The position numbers and the translations under genes were made by a program. From Vicia villosa (lineage: Eukaryota; Streptophyta; Magnoliopsida; Fabales; Fabaceae): a stretch of DNA of 64,000 nucleotides. The notes below the pieces were generated by a model. It was given only the letters and a program-made list of their open reading frames with translations. It did not search any database and was not told the origin of the DNA. Shown here one piece after another: positions 18,535 through 30,961 of the stretch. Location: contig NC_081186.1 of the NCBI RefSeq assembly GCF_029867415.1, positions 16,314,930-16,378,929 of the forward strand, given 5' to 3'. Numbering within the stretch: position 1 is the first letter of the stretch; each line of letters opens with the position of its first letter.

Positions 18535-21361
18535 AATCTGCTAGAGAAGTAAAGTTTGGAGGGAACCAGAAGGGCAAAATCATTGGCTCTGGAACCATAT
18601 GAGTTGGTAACTCTCCCTCTATAACTAATGTTCTTTTAGTAGATGGATTAGCTCATAACTTATTGTCCATAAGTCAATTAAGTGACAATGCTTATGACAT
18701 AATCTTCAATAAAAAGTCTTGTAAAGCTATTAGTCAGAAGGATGGCTCAATCCTATTTACAGGCAAGAGAAAGAACAACATTTATAAGATTGATCTTTCA
18801 GATCTTAAGAATCAAAAGGTTACTTGCCTTATGTCTGTTAGTGAAGAGAAGTGGGTCTGGCACAGAATATTGGGTCATGCTAATTTGAGAAAGATCTCAG
18901 ATTAACAAACTCAATCTGGTCAGAGGACTCCCTAATCAGAAATATAAATCAGACGCTCTTTGCGAAGCATGTCAGAAAGGGAAGTTTTCAAAACCTGCAT
19001 TCAAGTCTAAAAATGTTGTCTCTTCCTCTAGGCCGCTAGAACTTCTGCACATTGATCTTTTTGGCCCAGTCAAAACAACATCAATCAGAAGGAAGAAATA
19101 TGGATTAGTCATTGTAGACGACTATAGCAGATGGACATGGGTAAAGTTCTTGAAACACAAGGATGAGTCACATACTGTGTTCTTTGACTTCTGCACTCAA
19201 ATTCAATCTGAGAAGGAATGCAAAATCATAAAGGTCAGAAGTAATCATGGTGGTGAATTTGAGAACAGATTCTTTGAAATTTATTTCAAAGAAAATGGTA
19301 TTGCCCATGATTTCTCTTGTCCTAGAACTCCACAGCAAAATGGAGTTGTAGAACGAAAGAATAGGACTCTACAAAAACTGGCCAGAACCATGATCAATGA
19401 AACCAATATGACCTATTCTAAATAAGACTCCTTATGAGTTGTGGAAGAACAGAAGTGTTTTGAATACTAAAGATCATCTGCATAAGTTTGATTCTAAAGC
19501 TCAGAAGTGTTTTCTACTTGGATATTCTGAACGCTCAAAAGGCTACAGAGTATAAAATACTGAAACTCTGGGAGTTAAAGAATCAATCAATAACAAATTT
19601 TATGATAAGTTAGGTCTTGAAAAGCCAAAGCAGTTTGAGAATTTTGCAGATTTAGATATACCTAACTCAGATCATGAAGAACCCAAGAGTAAAGAGGTAT
19701 CAGAAGATCAAGTTGCAGCCTCTTTTGAGAATCTTAGAATATATGAAGAGCCAACACTCAGAAGGTCTTCTAGACTTAACTCTGCTCATCCAGAAGATGT
19801 TATCATTAGATAGAAAGATGATCCCATCAGAACTAGAGCATTCCTGAAAAACAATGCAGAATGTCAATTTGGTCTAGTGTCTTTGATTGAGCCAACTTCT
19901 GTTGATCAAGCTCTGGAAGATGCTGACTGGATAATTGCCATGCAAGAAGAGTTAAATTAGTTTACAAGGAATGATGTTTGGGATCTGGTTCCAAGACCAA
20001 AAGGATTTAACATCATTGGAACTAAGTGGGTCTTCAGAAACAAGCTGAGTGAGAAAGGTGCAGTCATCAGAAACAAAGCCAGACTGGTTTCTAAGGGCTA
20101 TAGTCAGCAAGAAGGTATTGACTATACAGAAACCTTTGTACCAGTGGCCAGGTTAGAATCTATTTGCTTATTAATTTCATTTGCCACTCAGAATAACATC
20201 ACTCTGTATCAGATGGATGTTAAGAGTGCCTTCTTAAATGGTTATATAGATGAAGAAGTTTATGTCAACCAACCTCCTGGTTTTGAAGACTCTAAGTCTC
20301 AAGAACATATTTTTAAACTAAAGAAATCACTATACAGATTGAAGCAAGCTCCCAGAGCTTGGTATGAAAGATTAAGTTCTTTCCTTCTGGATAATGGTTT
20401 CACAAAAGGAAAAGTAGACACAACTCTCTTCTGTAAAACCTTTAAAAAAGATATTTTAATTTGTCAAATATATGTTGATGATATTATATTTGGAACATCT
20501 AATGCTACACTTGGAAAGGAGTTTGCTAAGTCTATGCAGGCAGAATTTGAAATGAGCATGATGGGAGAACTCAAGTACTTCCTAGGCATTCAGATTAATC
20601 AAACTTTTAAAGGAACTTATGTTCATCAGACCAAGTATGTCAAAGAGCTTCTGGAGAAGTTCAATCTGTCTGAAAGCAAAGAAGCAAAGACTCCAATGCA
20701 TCCAACATGTGTATTAGGTAAGGATGAGGTAAGCAAGAAGGTAGATCAGAAGATCTATAGAGGTATGATAGGATCTCTTCTATATCTTATTGCTTCTAGG
20801 CCTGATATTTTATTCAGCGTATGCTTGTGTGCTAGATTCCAATCAGATCCTAGAGAATCTCACTTAACAGCTGTTAAGACAATTCTTACGTATCTGAAAG
20901 GTACTACTAATGTTGGTTTAGTCTACAGAAGATCTGAAGAATACAACTTAGTAGGATACTATGATGCTGATTACGCTGAAGATGGAGTTGAAAGGAAAAG
21001 TAATTCTGGAAGTTGTCAGTTTCTGGGTAGTCACCTGATCTCCTGGTACAGCAAGAAGCAAGCTACCATTGCACTCTCAACTACAGAAGCAGAATATGTT
21101 GCTGCTGCTGGATGTAGTACACATATGCTCTGGATGAAAAGTCAGCTAGAAGACTATCAGATATATGAGAGTAACATTCCTATATTCTGTGATAATACTT
21201 CTGCTATTTGTTTATCTAAGAATCCTATCTTACATTCTAAAGCTAAACATATTGAGATTAAACATCACTTCATTAGGGACTATGTTCAGAAGGGTGTTCT
21301 TTCTTTAAACATCATTGATACAGAACATCAGTGGTTCTTTCTTTCATGTTATCTCTCCTAA
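18458..21361 (+). pseudogene. pol: E4 pol (PR, IN, RT, truncated RNase H)
   Basis: Protease DSGCSRHMTG is intact at the start, in the +1 frame. Stops or frameshifts follow near 18534 and 18903. Two deletions of several tens of bases occur in integrase near 19410 and 19455 relative to E1, and further stops lie near 19552, 19810 and 19958. RT-RH is open from 20144, with [23 protein letters not shown] (around 20473) and TTEAEY. RNase H ends abruptly after DTEHQW (about 21330), where the sequence jumps into post-pol spacer. This copy cannot encode a working polyprotein. Confidence 0.92.
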
Positions 21362-21378
21362 CTTCATGCAACATTAAT

Positions 21379-21960
21379 TGTGATTGATTCAAATTCTATA
21401 ACTGTTCATGCTCAGAATTTCATTGCATTTTTTTCATAACTGGACCAAGTGAGGGAAACTCACTGGTCTTCTGTTTGTAAACATCTGAACTGAAACATAT
21501 TATCCAGCTAGAAACAAATTCAGTGGGGATTTTCAAGGAAAGTGAGCTTTTTCTGCTTAAGACACTCTAAATGAAAGAGCAATCTGTTTGACAGTAAACT
21601 TCATGATAGCAAATGTGAATGTATGACTGTTTTTGATGCATGTTAATGATGCATATGCTGCCAAAACTTAGCACAAGGAGTAAATCAAGAGATAGAGTAC
21701 GAGGATAACATAATCAAGCATGTCTCAAGCTGAACACCAGAGCAAAAACTGCTATAACAATCTTTTGATGGCATCAGAATAAATGCTACCCAACACTGTG
21801 GAAACATTGGAGCTGAGAAAACAAAATAACCGAGTTCTACATCATCTTCGAACCAGGCCAAAAGTACATTAAGTGGGCTATATTCTTCCCCTTTTGCATA
21901 TGAATACATCAACATATCCATTCCTTTTAATGCACTCATGAATCAAACAAAACTTCTTTT
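21379..21960. other. Unassigned island between E4 and E6
   Basis: E4 post-pol sequence is recognisable to about 21378 (ACATTAATTG). E6 3' sequence is recognisable from roughly 21961 rightward. The about 580 bp between do not match any LTR or internal region in this window. A minus-strand frame at 21939-21685 gives 84 residues (includes WFEDDVELGYFVFSA) that I do not recognise. It may be a remnant of another insertion, a captured host fragment or rearranged E6 3' sequence. Boundaries are approximate. Confidence 0.4.
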
Positions 21961-22497
21961 ATATTTTTCAAAAAAGGATTTTGTTGAGATCAATTTTCTT
22001 TTTGTTTCAAAAATTACTATCAACAATAAATGACATTCTGAGAGATATGAAAGAAATAAGATTGCCAATAAAGGGTAAAGGCTCAAACTTTTTTAATAGA
22101 ATGGTAGCTTGCAAAAGGCAAGACCCCATAGATGATTACAAAGTTTGGAAAGTGGTAATTTTGTGGAAAAGGTACATTGAAATGTAATGACCCTATCCTC
22201 TCTCTCAACTTGGAATTCCTAGGCAAAGGCTTCCGTTGAAATGTGTTGAACTTCTTCATGATAAACAGATGACTGCTGATGATCAAGTCTTGTCTGATGT
22301 AGTTACTTGCCATAAATCCCTAACTTTTGCCTGGACCGCCCTTTCGGGTTTTCAGTCCACCAGGTATTTTATTCTGTTTATGTCTCTAATTTTTGCCTGG
22401 ACCGCCCTTTCGGGTTTTCAATCCACCGAGACGCTCTTTTTTGCCTAAGTCGCCCTTTCGGGTTTTCAACTTAGCGAGCTGTTCTTTTATTATTTTT
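21961..22497 (-). other. E6 3' untranslated region remnant
   Basis: About 540 bp after the pol stop. It contains three hairpins (22332-22474) and a stretch with GAAGTTCAACACATTTCAAC that resembles the matching place in E5 (near 54330). Beyond about 21961 no similarity is seen. Confidence 0.6.
22332..22474 (-). other. Three tandem GNRA-capped hairpins after E6 pol
   Basis: On the minus strand, hairpins at 22474-22445, 22425-22398 and 22359-22332 all read stem, AAAA, CCC, GAAA, GGG, stem. Stems are CTAAGTTG/CGACTTAG, TGGATTG/CGGTCCA and TGGACTG/CGGTCCA, closed with G-U pairs where bases differ. The first lies 23 bp beyond the pol stop. E5 has the same three units at 54133-54272 with compensatory changes. 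Confidence 0.85.
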
Positions 22498-25400
22498 TTA
22501 GGCGAAGTATTTCTTGACTACATCAGCATTTACGGGACGTGGGAGCTCCTCTCCATCCATAGTTGCAAGAATTAATGCACCGCCAGAGAAGGCTTTCTTA
22601 ACAACATATGGTCCTTCGAAATTAGGAGTCCACTTGCCCCTTGAATCGGAGGTGAACGACAAGATCCTTTTGAGCACGAGGTCGCCTTCTCTGAATACAC
22701 GAGGTCGAACCTTCTTATCAAAAGCTTTCTTCATTCTTTTCTGGTATAACTGACCATGGCATAAAGCCGTCATTCTCTTTTCTTCTATCAAATTCAATTG
22801 ATCAAACCTGCTCTGACACCATTCAGCCTCAGATAATTTGGTTTCCATTAAAACTCTCAGTGATGGAATCTCAACCTCAATAGGGAGCACTGATTCCATA
22901 CCATAAACCAAAGAAAAGGGAGTTGCCCCTGTTGAAGTACGAACAGATGTATGGTACCCATGCAAAGCAAATGGGAGCATCTCATGCCAGTCCTTGTACG
23001 TAACAACCATCTTTTGCACAATCTTCTTAATATTCTTATTGCTGCTTCAACAGCTCCATTCATCTTTGGCCTATAAGGCGAAGAGTTGTGATGTTCAATT
23101 TTAAAACTTTCACACAGTTCTCTCATCATACTGTTATTCAGATTAGAGCCATTATCAGTAATGATCTTGCTCGGTACACCATATCTGCAGATGATGTTGT
23201 TCTTGATAAATCTGACCACAACTTGCTTTGTCACATTAGCATATGAAGCAGCTTCTACCCACTTGGTAAAGTAATCGATTGCTACCAGGATGAATCGATG
23301 TCCGTTCGAAGCTTTGGGTTCAATCATGCCAATCATATCGATACCCCACATAGAGAAAGGCCATGGAGAAGAAATAACATTGAGAAGTGTCGGAGGCACA
23401 TGAATCTTGTCAGCATACACTTGACACTTGTGACACTTCTTTACAAACTTGTAGCAATCAGATTCCATTGTAAGCCAATAGTAACCTGCTCTAAGCATCT
23501 TTTCAGCCATCGAATGTCCATTGGCATGGGTACCAAAAGAACCTTCATGGATTTCATGCATCAACATGTCTGCTTCGTGTCTATCCACGCATCTGAGCAA
23601 AACCATGTCATAATTTCTCTTATACAAAACATCAGCATTGATGAAGAAACTACCAGCCAGTCTCCTCAAAGTTTTCTTATCCTTATTTGATGCCCCAAGT
23701 GGGTATTCTTGAGTCTGAAGGAAGTGCTTAATATCGAAATACCAAGGCTTTTCATCTGTTGATTCCTCAACTGCAAATACATGAGTAGGTCTATCAAGAC
23801 GCCTGATTGTAATCTGAGGTTCCTCATTATGGAAGTTCACTTTGTACATGGAGGACAATGTGGCTAATGTATCAGCCATCTGATTCTCATCTCGAGGGAT
23901 GTGGTGGAATTCAACTTTGTTAAAGAACGTCAATAGCCTTCTGGCGTAATCTTTGTAAGGGATCAAACCAGGATGACGAGTTTCCCATTCTCCTTTAATC
24001 TGATTAATCACAAGCGCAGAATCTCCATAAACATCAAGAATCTTAATTCTCAGATTAATGGCCTCTTCAAGTCCCATGATGCAAGCTTCATACTCAGCAA
24101 TATTGTTTGTACAGTCAAAACATATCCTTGCAGTGAAAGGTACATGTGACCCATGCGGAGTGACAATAATGGCGCCAATTCCATGGCCATGAACATTAGA
24201 AGCTCCATCAAAAATTAAGCCCCACTTGGATTCAGGATCTGGCCCTTCTTCTGGCAACGGTTCATCCCAATATTTAGCTCTCAAATACAATATATCTTCA
24301 TCTGGGAAGTTCATTCTGATAGATTGATGATCATCAATTGGTTGGTGAGTGAGGTACTCCACCAACACACTTCCTTTCACAGCTTTCTGAGCTCGATATT
24401 CAATATCATATTCTGATAACAACATTTGCCAGCGAGCGATCCTTCTAGTTAATGCAGGTTTCTCAAATACATACTTAATTGGATCCATTTTGGAAATCAA
24501 TAGGGTGGTGTGGTTCAACATATACTGTCTCAGTCGGCGAGCAGCCCACACCAAAGCACAGCAAGTTTTCTCAAGCAGCGAGTATCTTGTTTCGCACTCG
24601 GTAAACTTTTTGCTAAGGTAGTATATTGCATACTCTTTTCGACCAGACTCGTCATGCTGTCCCAACACACATCCCATTGAATTTTCAAGCACTGTGAGGT
24701 ACATAATCAAAGGCCTTCCCTCAGTTGGAGGGAGCAAAATGGGAGGTTCAAGCAGATATTCTTTGATGTTGTCAAAAGCTTTTTGACAATCTTCATTCCA
24801 CATACATCCCTGATTTTTCTTTAACAACTTGAAGATTGGCTCACAGGTAGCAGTCATATTGGAAATGAACCTGGAGATATAATTCAAACGTCCGAGGAAA
24901 CCTCTCACTTGTTTCTCAGTCTTTGGTACTGGCATTTCCTGAATTGCTTTGACTTTATCAGGATCTACTTCAATTCCTCTCTGACTGACAATGAAACCCA
25001 ATAATTTTCCAGAACGGACACCAAAAGTACATTTGTTTGGATTTAGGCGGAGACGATACTTTCTCAAAGGCTGAAACAACTTCAAAAGATCCTCCATGTG
25101 CCCTTCCTCTGACTGGGACTTGGCAATCATGTCATCCATATAAACCTCAATTTCCTTGTGCATCATATCATGGAAAAGAGTGGTCATGGCCCTCTGATAT
25201 GTCGCGCCAGCATTCTTCAGCCCAAAAGGCATTACTTTGTAACAAAATGTCCCCCATGGCGTAATAAAGGTTGTCTTTTCCATGTCTTCAGGTGCCATCT
25301 TAATCTGATTATATCCTGAAAAACCATCCATGAAGGAGAAAACCTCAAACTTTGCCGTGCTATCTACCAACATATCAATGTGAGGTAGAGGAAAATCATC

Positions 25401-25959
25401 TTTCGGATTGGCTTTGTTCAAATCTCTATAATCAACGCACATGTGAACTTTTCCGTCTTTCTTCGGAACAGGCACAATATTAGTAATCCAGTGAGGATAC
25501 ACAGAAGTGACAAGGAAACCTGCGTCAATCTGCTTCAAGACCTCATTCTTAATCTTTTCCGCCATATCGGGATGACTCCTTCTTAGCTTTTGCTTGACAG
25601 GAGGACATTCAGGTTTCAATGGCAAACGATGCTCCACAATATCTGTGTCCAACCCAGGCATGTCTTGGTAGGACCACGCAAAAATGTCAACATACTCTTT
25701 AAGAAGCTCTACCATCCTCTTCTTAACATCTTGACCAAGCAGTGCCCCAATCTTGACTTCCTTCTTATCTTCTTCAGAACCCAAGTTGATGACTTCTAAC
25801 GGCTCTTTATATGGCTGAATGGTGTCTTCCTCGTGCTCAAGCAGTCGGGAAATCTCATCAGGAATACATTCATCACTCTCTTCTTCCGCCTCATACACAG
25901 GACACTCGAAGTTAGGAGAGGGTGCAGGGTCATTACTTTCAACGATTTTATTGATTAAT
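22498..25959 (-). pseudogene. pol: E6 pol: RT, RNase H, aRNase H, integrase (one frameshift)
   Basis: This is a nearly intact Ogre-type pol exon. Domains in order: an acidic N-terminal part; RT with VPVPKKDGKV, FMDGFSGYNQI and catalytic YMDD; Ty3-type RNase H (LGQHDESGRKEYAIYYLSKK); the plant Tat-specific second, archaeal-type RNase H (IFDGASNVHGHGIGAI, YGDSALV, PRDENQMADTLA); and integrase with the HHCC finger (CHKCQ), MWGIDMIG, ITDNGSNL and NGAVEAA. A 1-bp deletion near 23041, just after the catalytic Glu region, shifts the frame. The rest reads in another frame to the stop at 22498-22500. The reading frame enters by splicing at 25960. Confidence 0.92.
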
Positions 25960-26225
25960 CTGCACAAGTGATTATTATTTCAGAAAAAAAGAAAGATATA
26001 TGCAAACATGTAATCGTGCAAATTATGGCAAATGAAAACATTTTTTAAGGTTTTTTGTGTTACCACTTTCCAGAAAAAGCAAAAAGATAAAAAGCATGTA
26101 TATGCAGAAACAAAATGACTTTTATTGATGATTTTAATGTTTAAAACAAACAGAAAATGGCCCAGCAACTTCACTTTCATCTTGGGCAGAATGAAAGGAT
26201 TTTGAAAAACATAAAAGCAAATTAC
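25960..26225 (-). other. E6 predicted intron between PR and RT (266 bp)
   Basis: On the minus strand the donor GTAATTTGC follows TCAAA at the end of the gag-PR frame, and the acceptor is TTGTGCAG. Removal joins codon AA|A and continues into LINKIVESN without a shift. Ogre elements are known to carry an intron at this place. The GT is part of an AAG-TAA stop context, so unspliced RNA ends after the protease region. Confidence 0.8.
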
Positions 26226-29200
26226 TTTGAAGCATGAGTACACTCAGGAATGTCCATGGTGATCCAGTTCTTAATCGTCTTTCCATGGGTCAGAAAGTTT
26301 GGCACTTCTGGCTCTGGTTTATCTTCAATAACAGCGTTCACTTCTGGAAGAGTCGGATGTAGAAACCCAGCACTATGGAACATCTCCTGATAAGGACGAA
26401 AAGCAGATTCCGGTTTCATCACAGACTTGTCTGAAGCAGAAAATCCCAGACCAGCTCTATTCTTGTTCTCTTGCAGACTCACCACTTGTCCCCAGACTCC
26501 TGAATGTCCATTCTGAACCACCAGTTGAGCATCTTTGAAGGAGGCAATGGAAGCTTCATCCTTTTTGAATTCATCATTAACAGACAGGGCTTGTAATGCA
26601 GTTCCAATGACCACTTCATCAGCCTCTATGGTACGGAGCGAAGAGAGATGACTAATCAGCAAAGCTTGTTCTCCATTCACAACAACCATCTTTCCATCTT
26701 TCACAAATTTCAACTTTTGGTGGAGAGTCAAAGTAACTGCCCCAGCCTCATGGATCCATGGGCGTCCCAATAAACAACTATATGCAGGGAAAATGTCCAT
26801 CACTTGAAAAGTAATCTTGAAGACAAATGGTCCAATACCAATAGGCAAATCAACCTCTCCAACCACTGATTTCTTCGATCCATCAAAAGCCTTGAAAATC
26901 ACATTACTAAATTTCATTGGTGTGCCACCATAAGACAGCTTAGCAAGAGTGGATTTCGGCATGACATTTAGCGATGAACCAGTATCGATCAACACATTAG
27001 ACATGGAGTCCCCTTTGCAATTGACAGAGATGTGCAAAGCCAAATTATGATTTCTTCCTTCCTCAGGCAAATCTTCATCACTGAAGCTCAGATTGTTACA
27101 CGCAGTGAGATTACTCACAACCCCATTAAACTGATCCAGCGTCACATCATGATCCACAAAGGCTTGATCAAGTATTTTCATCAAAGAATCCCTATGAGCA
27201 GGAGAACTTGTCAGCAGCTCCATTATAGAGATCTTATACGGGGTACGGTGTAGCCGATCCACGATCTTATAATCACTCATCTTGATAAGCTTCAAAATCT
27301 CATCCATCTCCTTTCCTGAAGATGATCCAACATTCACTTTTGTTGCATCATTATTGTTCACAGGCACTTGAGTAGGATTCCTCTGGACATCCACAACTGT
27401 TTGGGGCTGAGTAAAAACTCGTCCACTTCTAGTCACTCTACTAACATCTGCTATATTCTCAACAGAAGACAGAGGCTTAATCTCAACTTCTTTTTCAGCT
27501 TCCAACATGGTGGCATTGTATCTGTAGGGTACAGCTTTGTCAGGACTATAAGGTACAGACCCAAGCAAACATATCACAAGAGGTTCTACGACATCTTTGC
27601 CATAATAACCAATCTCTACACATTTCGGGATTTCAAAGCATGGTTCAATCACATTGACATCATCTCCATCTCTATCCCTCAGAATCTCAATGAGCCTTTG
27701 ATCTATCATCTCTTGTAAATCTCTTCTCACAATATACCATCCTCGAGGATTAACTAAACAGATCCTACAAGCAGCATGATTATGCTCATAATGACTGTAT
27801 TCACACAGAGTGGCATGCATCTCTACCAATGACCCTCTGATGTGTTCCACACGGTAAATCTTATACTTCCCAGGGCACCCATACACCATATTCACAGCAG
27901 ACGCTTCATGAGTTGGCAACGGATTGTTCTTCACATTAGGGCCAATATCACGGAAAGAAAGCATTCCAGAACGAACCAATCTCTGAACTTCATTCTTCAA
28001 AGGCCAGCAATTCTCTAAGTCATGCCCAGGAGCATTCTGATGAAAAGCACAAGTGGCATCAGCTTTGTACCACCAAGGGAGTTTCTCTGGAACAGGAGGT
28101 GGTGACCTTGGTTGAACCAACTTCTTATGAATTAGAGCAGGATACAGTTCAGTGTACGTCATGGGGATAGGATCAATATTAACTCGAGGATACGGATTCC
28201 GCTTTGCTGGTTGTTGATTATCAGGAGCTACAGGCACTGAATTCACAACAGGAGTTACTGACGCCACTTGTTGAGATTGATTTCTGAATCGACTATTCCT
28301 CCCATGAGAAACATCATTAGCATCTGATTCCTTCTTCTTCTAGAATGAAGAACCATACTTGTTTGCACCACCAGACGAATTGTCATTCCGAACCAGACGA
28401 CCTTCTCGCACAACTTCTTCTAACCTGACACCCATACCCACCATTTCGGTGAAGTCTACAGGAGCACTCGCAATCATTTTCTCATAATAAAACGGACCAA
28501 GAGTCTTAAGGAAAATCTTAGTCATCTCTTTCTCTTCCATCGGAGGAATCACTTGGGCGGCAACCTCACGCCATCTCTGAGCATATTCCTTGAAGGATTC
28601 TTTCTCTTTCTGCATCATAGCTCGCAATTGATCCCTATCAGGAGCCATGTCCACATTATATTTGTATTGCTTCACAAACGCTTCAGCTAAGTCATTAAAA
28701 GTGCGAATATGAGTGCTATCAAGGCCCATATACCACTTAGAAGCAGCTCTAGTCAAACTGTTTTGGAAATAATGGATCAACAGACGTTGATCATTAGTGT
28801 GAGTGGACATTTTCCTTACATACATCACCAGATGTGCCTGAGGGCAGGAGTTTCCCTTATACTTCTCAAATTCAGGTAATTTGAACTTAGCAGGTACTTT
28901 CACGTTGGGAACAAGGCAAAGATCATGCACATTCTTTCCAAACAGTTCTTTCCCACGCAAGGCTTTCATTTCTTTCTGCAGTTCTTCAAACTGATCTTGG
29001 AAACCATCCATTCTGTCTTGAATTTCACTTGGAGCAGCATCATAAATGGGCTCTGGGACAAAAGGACCAGTATGAACAATAGGAGATGTGTTGACCATAA
29101 CAGGAGTCAACGGACGAGTCATCTCAAGAATAGACAAATAACCTTCAGGCATGCCCCAGGGATAGCCATTAGGCATACGTTGCTGAGTAGCACCAACAGG

Positions 29201-29404
29201 AACAGCAGGAATGGTTGTAGCAGCAATTTCAGAAATCACAGTGGCCTGACCCTGAGCTTGGGCGTTGGGAGGAGGAACCTGATTCTGATTCTGATTCTGA
29301 GTAGCCATCAATGTCTCAACCAGAGCAGTGAGACGATCCACACCAGATCTCAAAGTAACAACCTCTTCGCGTAGCTCACGATTCTCTTGTTCAAGACCTT
29401 CCAT
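26226..29404 (-). pseudogene. gag-pro: E6 gag-PR (single in-frame stop)
   Basis: I place the start at the Met of MEGLEQENRELREE (29404), which aligns with the E5 gag start. The Gag capsid domain spans about 28880-28400 (SLTRAASKWYMGLD, KESFKEYAQRWREVA). A TAG stop at 28342-28340 interrupts an otherwise continuous frame. A CHHC-type zinc knuckle (CAFHQNAPGHDLENC) lies near 28040. The aspartic protease motif is LIDTGSSLNVMPKSTL near 26985, followed by CLLGRPWIHEAGAV. The frame ends at the intron donor. The stop would leave a capsid-only product unless read through. Confidence 0.9.
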
Positions 29405-29586
29405 CTTCTTCTTGCAGTTAGCTCGACTGTTATACCGGTGAGACAGCTTGATTCTGTATGAAGAACACTGAATAAGACCTCGGGAATACTCTCGGAAGCA
29501 AGACCAAAATGCAGAATGATGCATGAAATGCAATGCAAATGATTTTTATTGGTTTTCAAGGAACTTTAAGACATTGATTGTAAACA

Positions 29587-30175
29587 TTAGCAAAAACAAC
29601 ATAAAACATAACAATATTCTTCATTAGAAATGGAAAAGCTTACAAAAAGATTCAAAGATCCAAAATTACAAAACAAAGGAAAAGCTAGAAACTTAGAAGG
29701 GAACACTTCTGATGAAGATTCAACTCCTCTCTGCAGCTTCCTACGGAGCTTCTCCAACTCATCTTCATAAAAGGCCTTCAAATGAGCATTCTCGACCATC
29801 AACTTATCAGCAACTTCCTTCCATGCAACTGAATCTTCATGACTACTAGAGGAAAATAAATCCTCTTGTTGTCTCTTTCTCTAGACCACTAAACGGTATA
29901 TCATTCATAACTGGCAAACCAATCCAATAAGAATACTCCTCCAAAGTGGGCATAAGTTGGTAATCCGGAAAGGTGAAACAATGATAAACCGGGTCATAAA
30001 ACTGCACAAGAGTCTCAAGAATCCCCTTTTCTACTTTGGTCTTCAAGATAGAGATCAATTTCCCATAACGGCTTTTGAAGTTGTCAAGATTAGGAACCAA
30101 AGTTGCTAGCTCTTTCAATTCCTTTGCACTTGAATTCCTGAAAGTGTACTTCTTGATGCTTCTCTTTTGATCCAT
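29587..30175 (-). pseudogene. E6 ORF1, internally deleted
   Basis: The N-terminus, from MDQKRSIKKY (30175), matches the Ogre ORF1 family, including HCFTFPDYQLMPTLEE and WIGLPV. It is open to about 29890 and then runs out of frame. The frame with the C-terminal coiled-coil part (ENAHLKAFYEDELEKLRRKLQ) resumes from about 29867. Compared with E5 ORF1 about 300 residues of the middle are missing, and the join is out of frame. ORF1 lies upstream of gag only in Ogre-like elements; its role is unknown. Confidence 0.8.
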
Positions 30176-30943
30176 GGTACCTGTGATGTTTGCAAAAAAT
30201 GTCTCTAAGTTCCTTGAAAACCATTTGTGAATGTCATTTTTATGAATGCATGAATGCATGGTTTATGCATCAATCACAATCAAGAGCACACAAGATCACA
30301 ACAAGTCACACAAAATCACACAATCTAGGTTCAAAGGTTCGACGTCACGAGCATGGAGCCATGGGTCTACCCATCCCACAAGGCGTGATCTAAGGAGTTT
30401 TGTACCTGCCAATCGGGTTCTACAAAGGTTCCCAGAGTTTTCAATCTTCTATCGGATATTACCGGCACACACAATTGCTCATGGGCGCCAATAATATGCC
30501 TAAAAAGACCTCGTCTGAGCGTAGTATCGCATGACAACAAGCTCAAATTGGTACTTGATCTTGTTTCTGCACTACATCTTAAAAAGGCTTAGATGGGTTA
30601 AAAAGGTTCTAGGCCACTCAGCTTCTACGGACACTCACTATTGAAAGTAATAGCGTTATCACGATGGTTCGTAACAACATCTACTACCTTCCATGAGGCC
30701 TCCACTGATTGGGGTTCCACCATATGACGCTCATGGTAAGGATTGCTCCTGACATGCGACTATTGGTCTTACCACCTCCTATCTCAAGTTACTCACCAAA
30801 GTTCGGGTTAGAACTTTATCTCATCACAGAGGAACCATCGAGCACCAAAAAGAAAAAGAAAATAAACAAACAAAGCACACAACAATATATACAGATAAAG
30901 CACACAGATAAACAAAAATAGGCTTAACACACTTAAAATTGGA
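30176..30943 (-). other. E6 leader between primer site and ORF1
   Basis: This is an about 770-bp untranslated leader. It has no long open frame on the transcribed strand. It probably holds packaging signals, but none can be recognised from sequence alone. Confidence 0.6.
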
Positions 30944-30961
30944 TCCCCAGTGAAGTCGCCA
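30944..30961 (-). promoter_or_regulatory. E6 primer binding site
   Basis: On the minus strand TGGCGACTTCACTGGGGA starts six bases after the LTR end. E5 has TGGCGACTCTGCTGGGGA at the same place. Ogre elements are reported to use tRNA-Arg; I could not check the tRNA match here. Confidence 0.8.

Noticed and set aside
23298..23690. Plus-strand frames opposite E6 pol and gag (also 27368-27718, 28925-29374)
   Set aside because: They lie antisense to clear RT/IN/Gag domains and have no motifs of their own.
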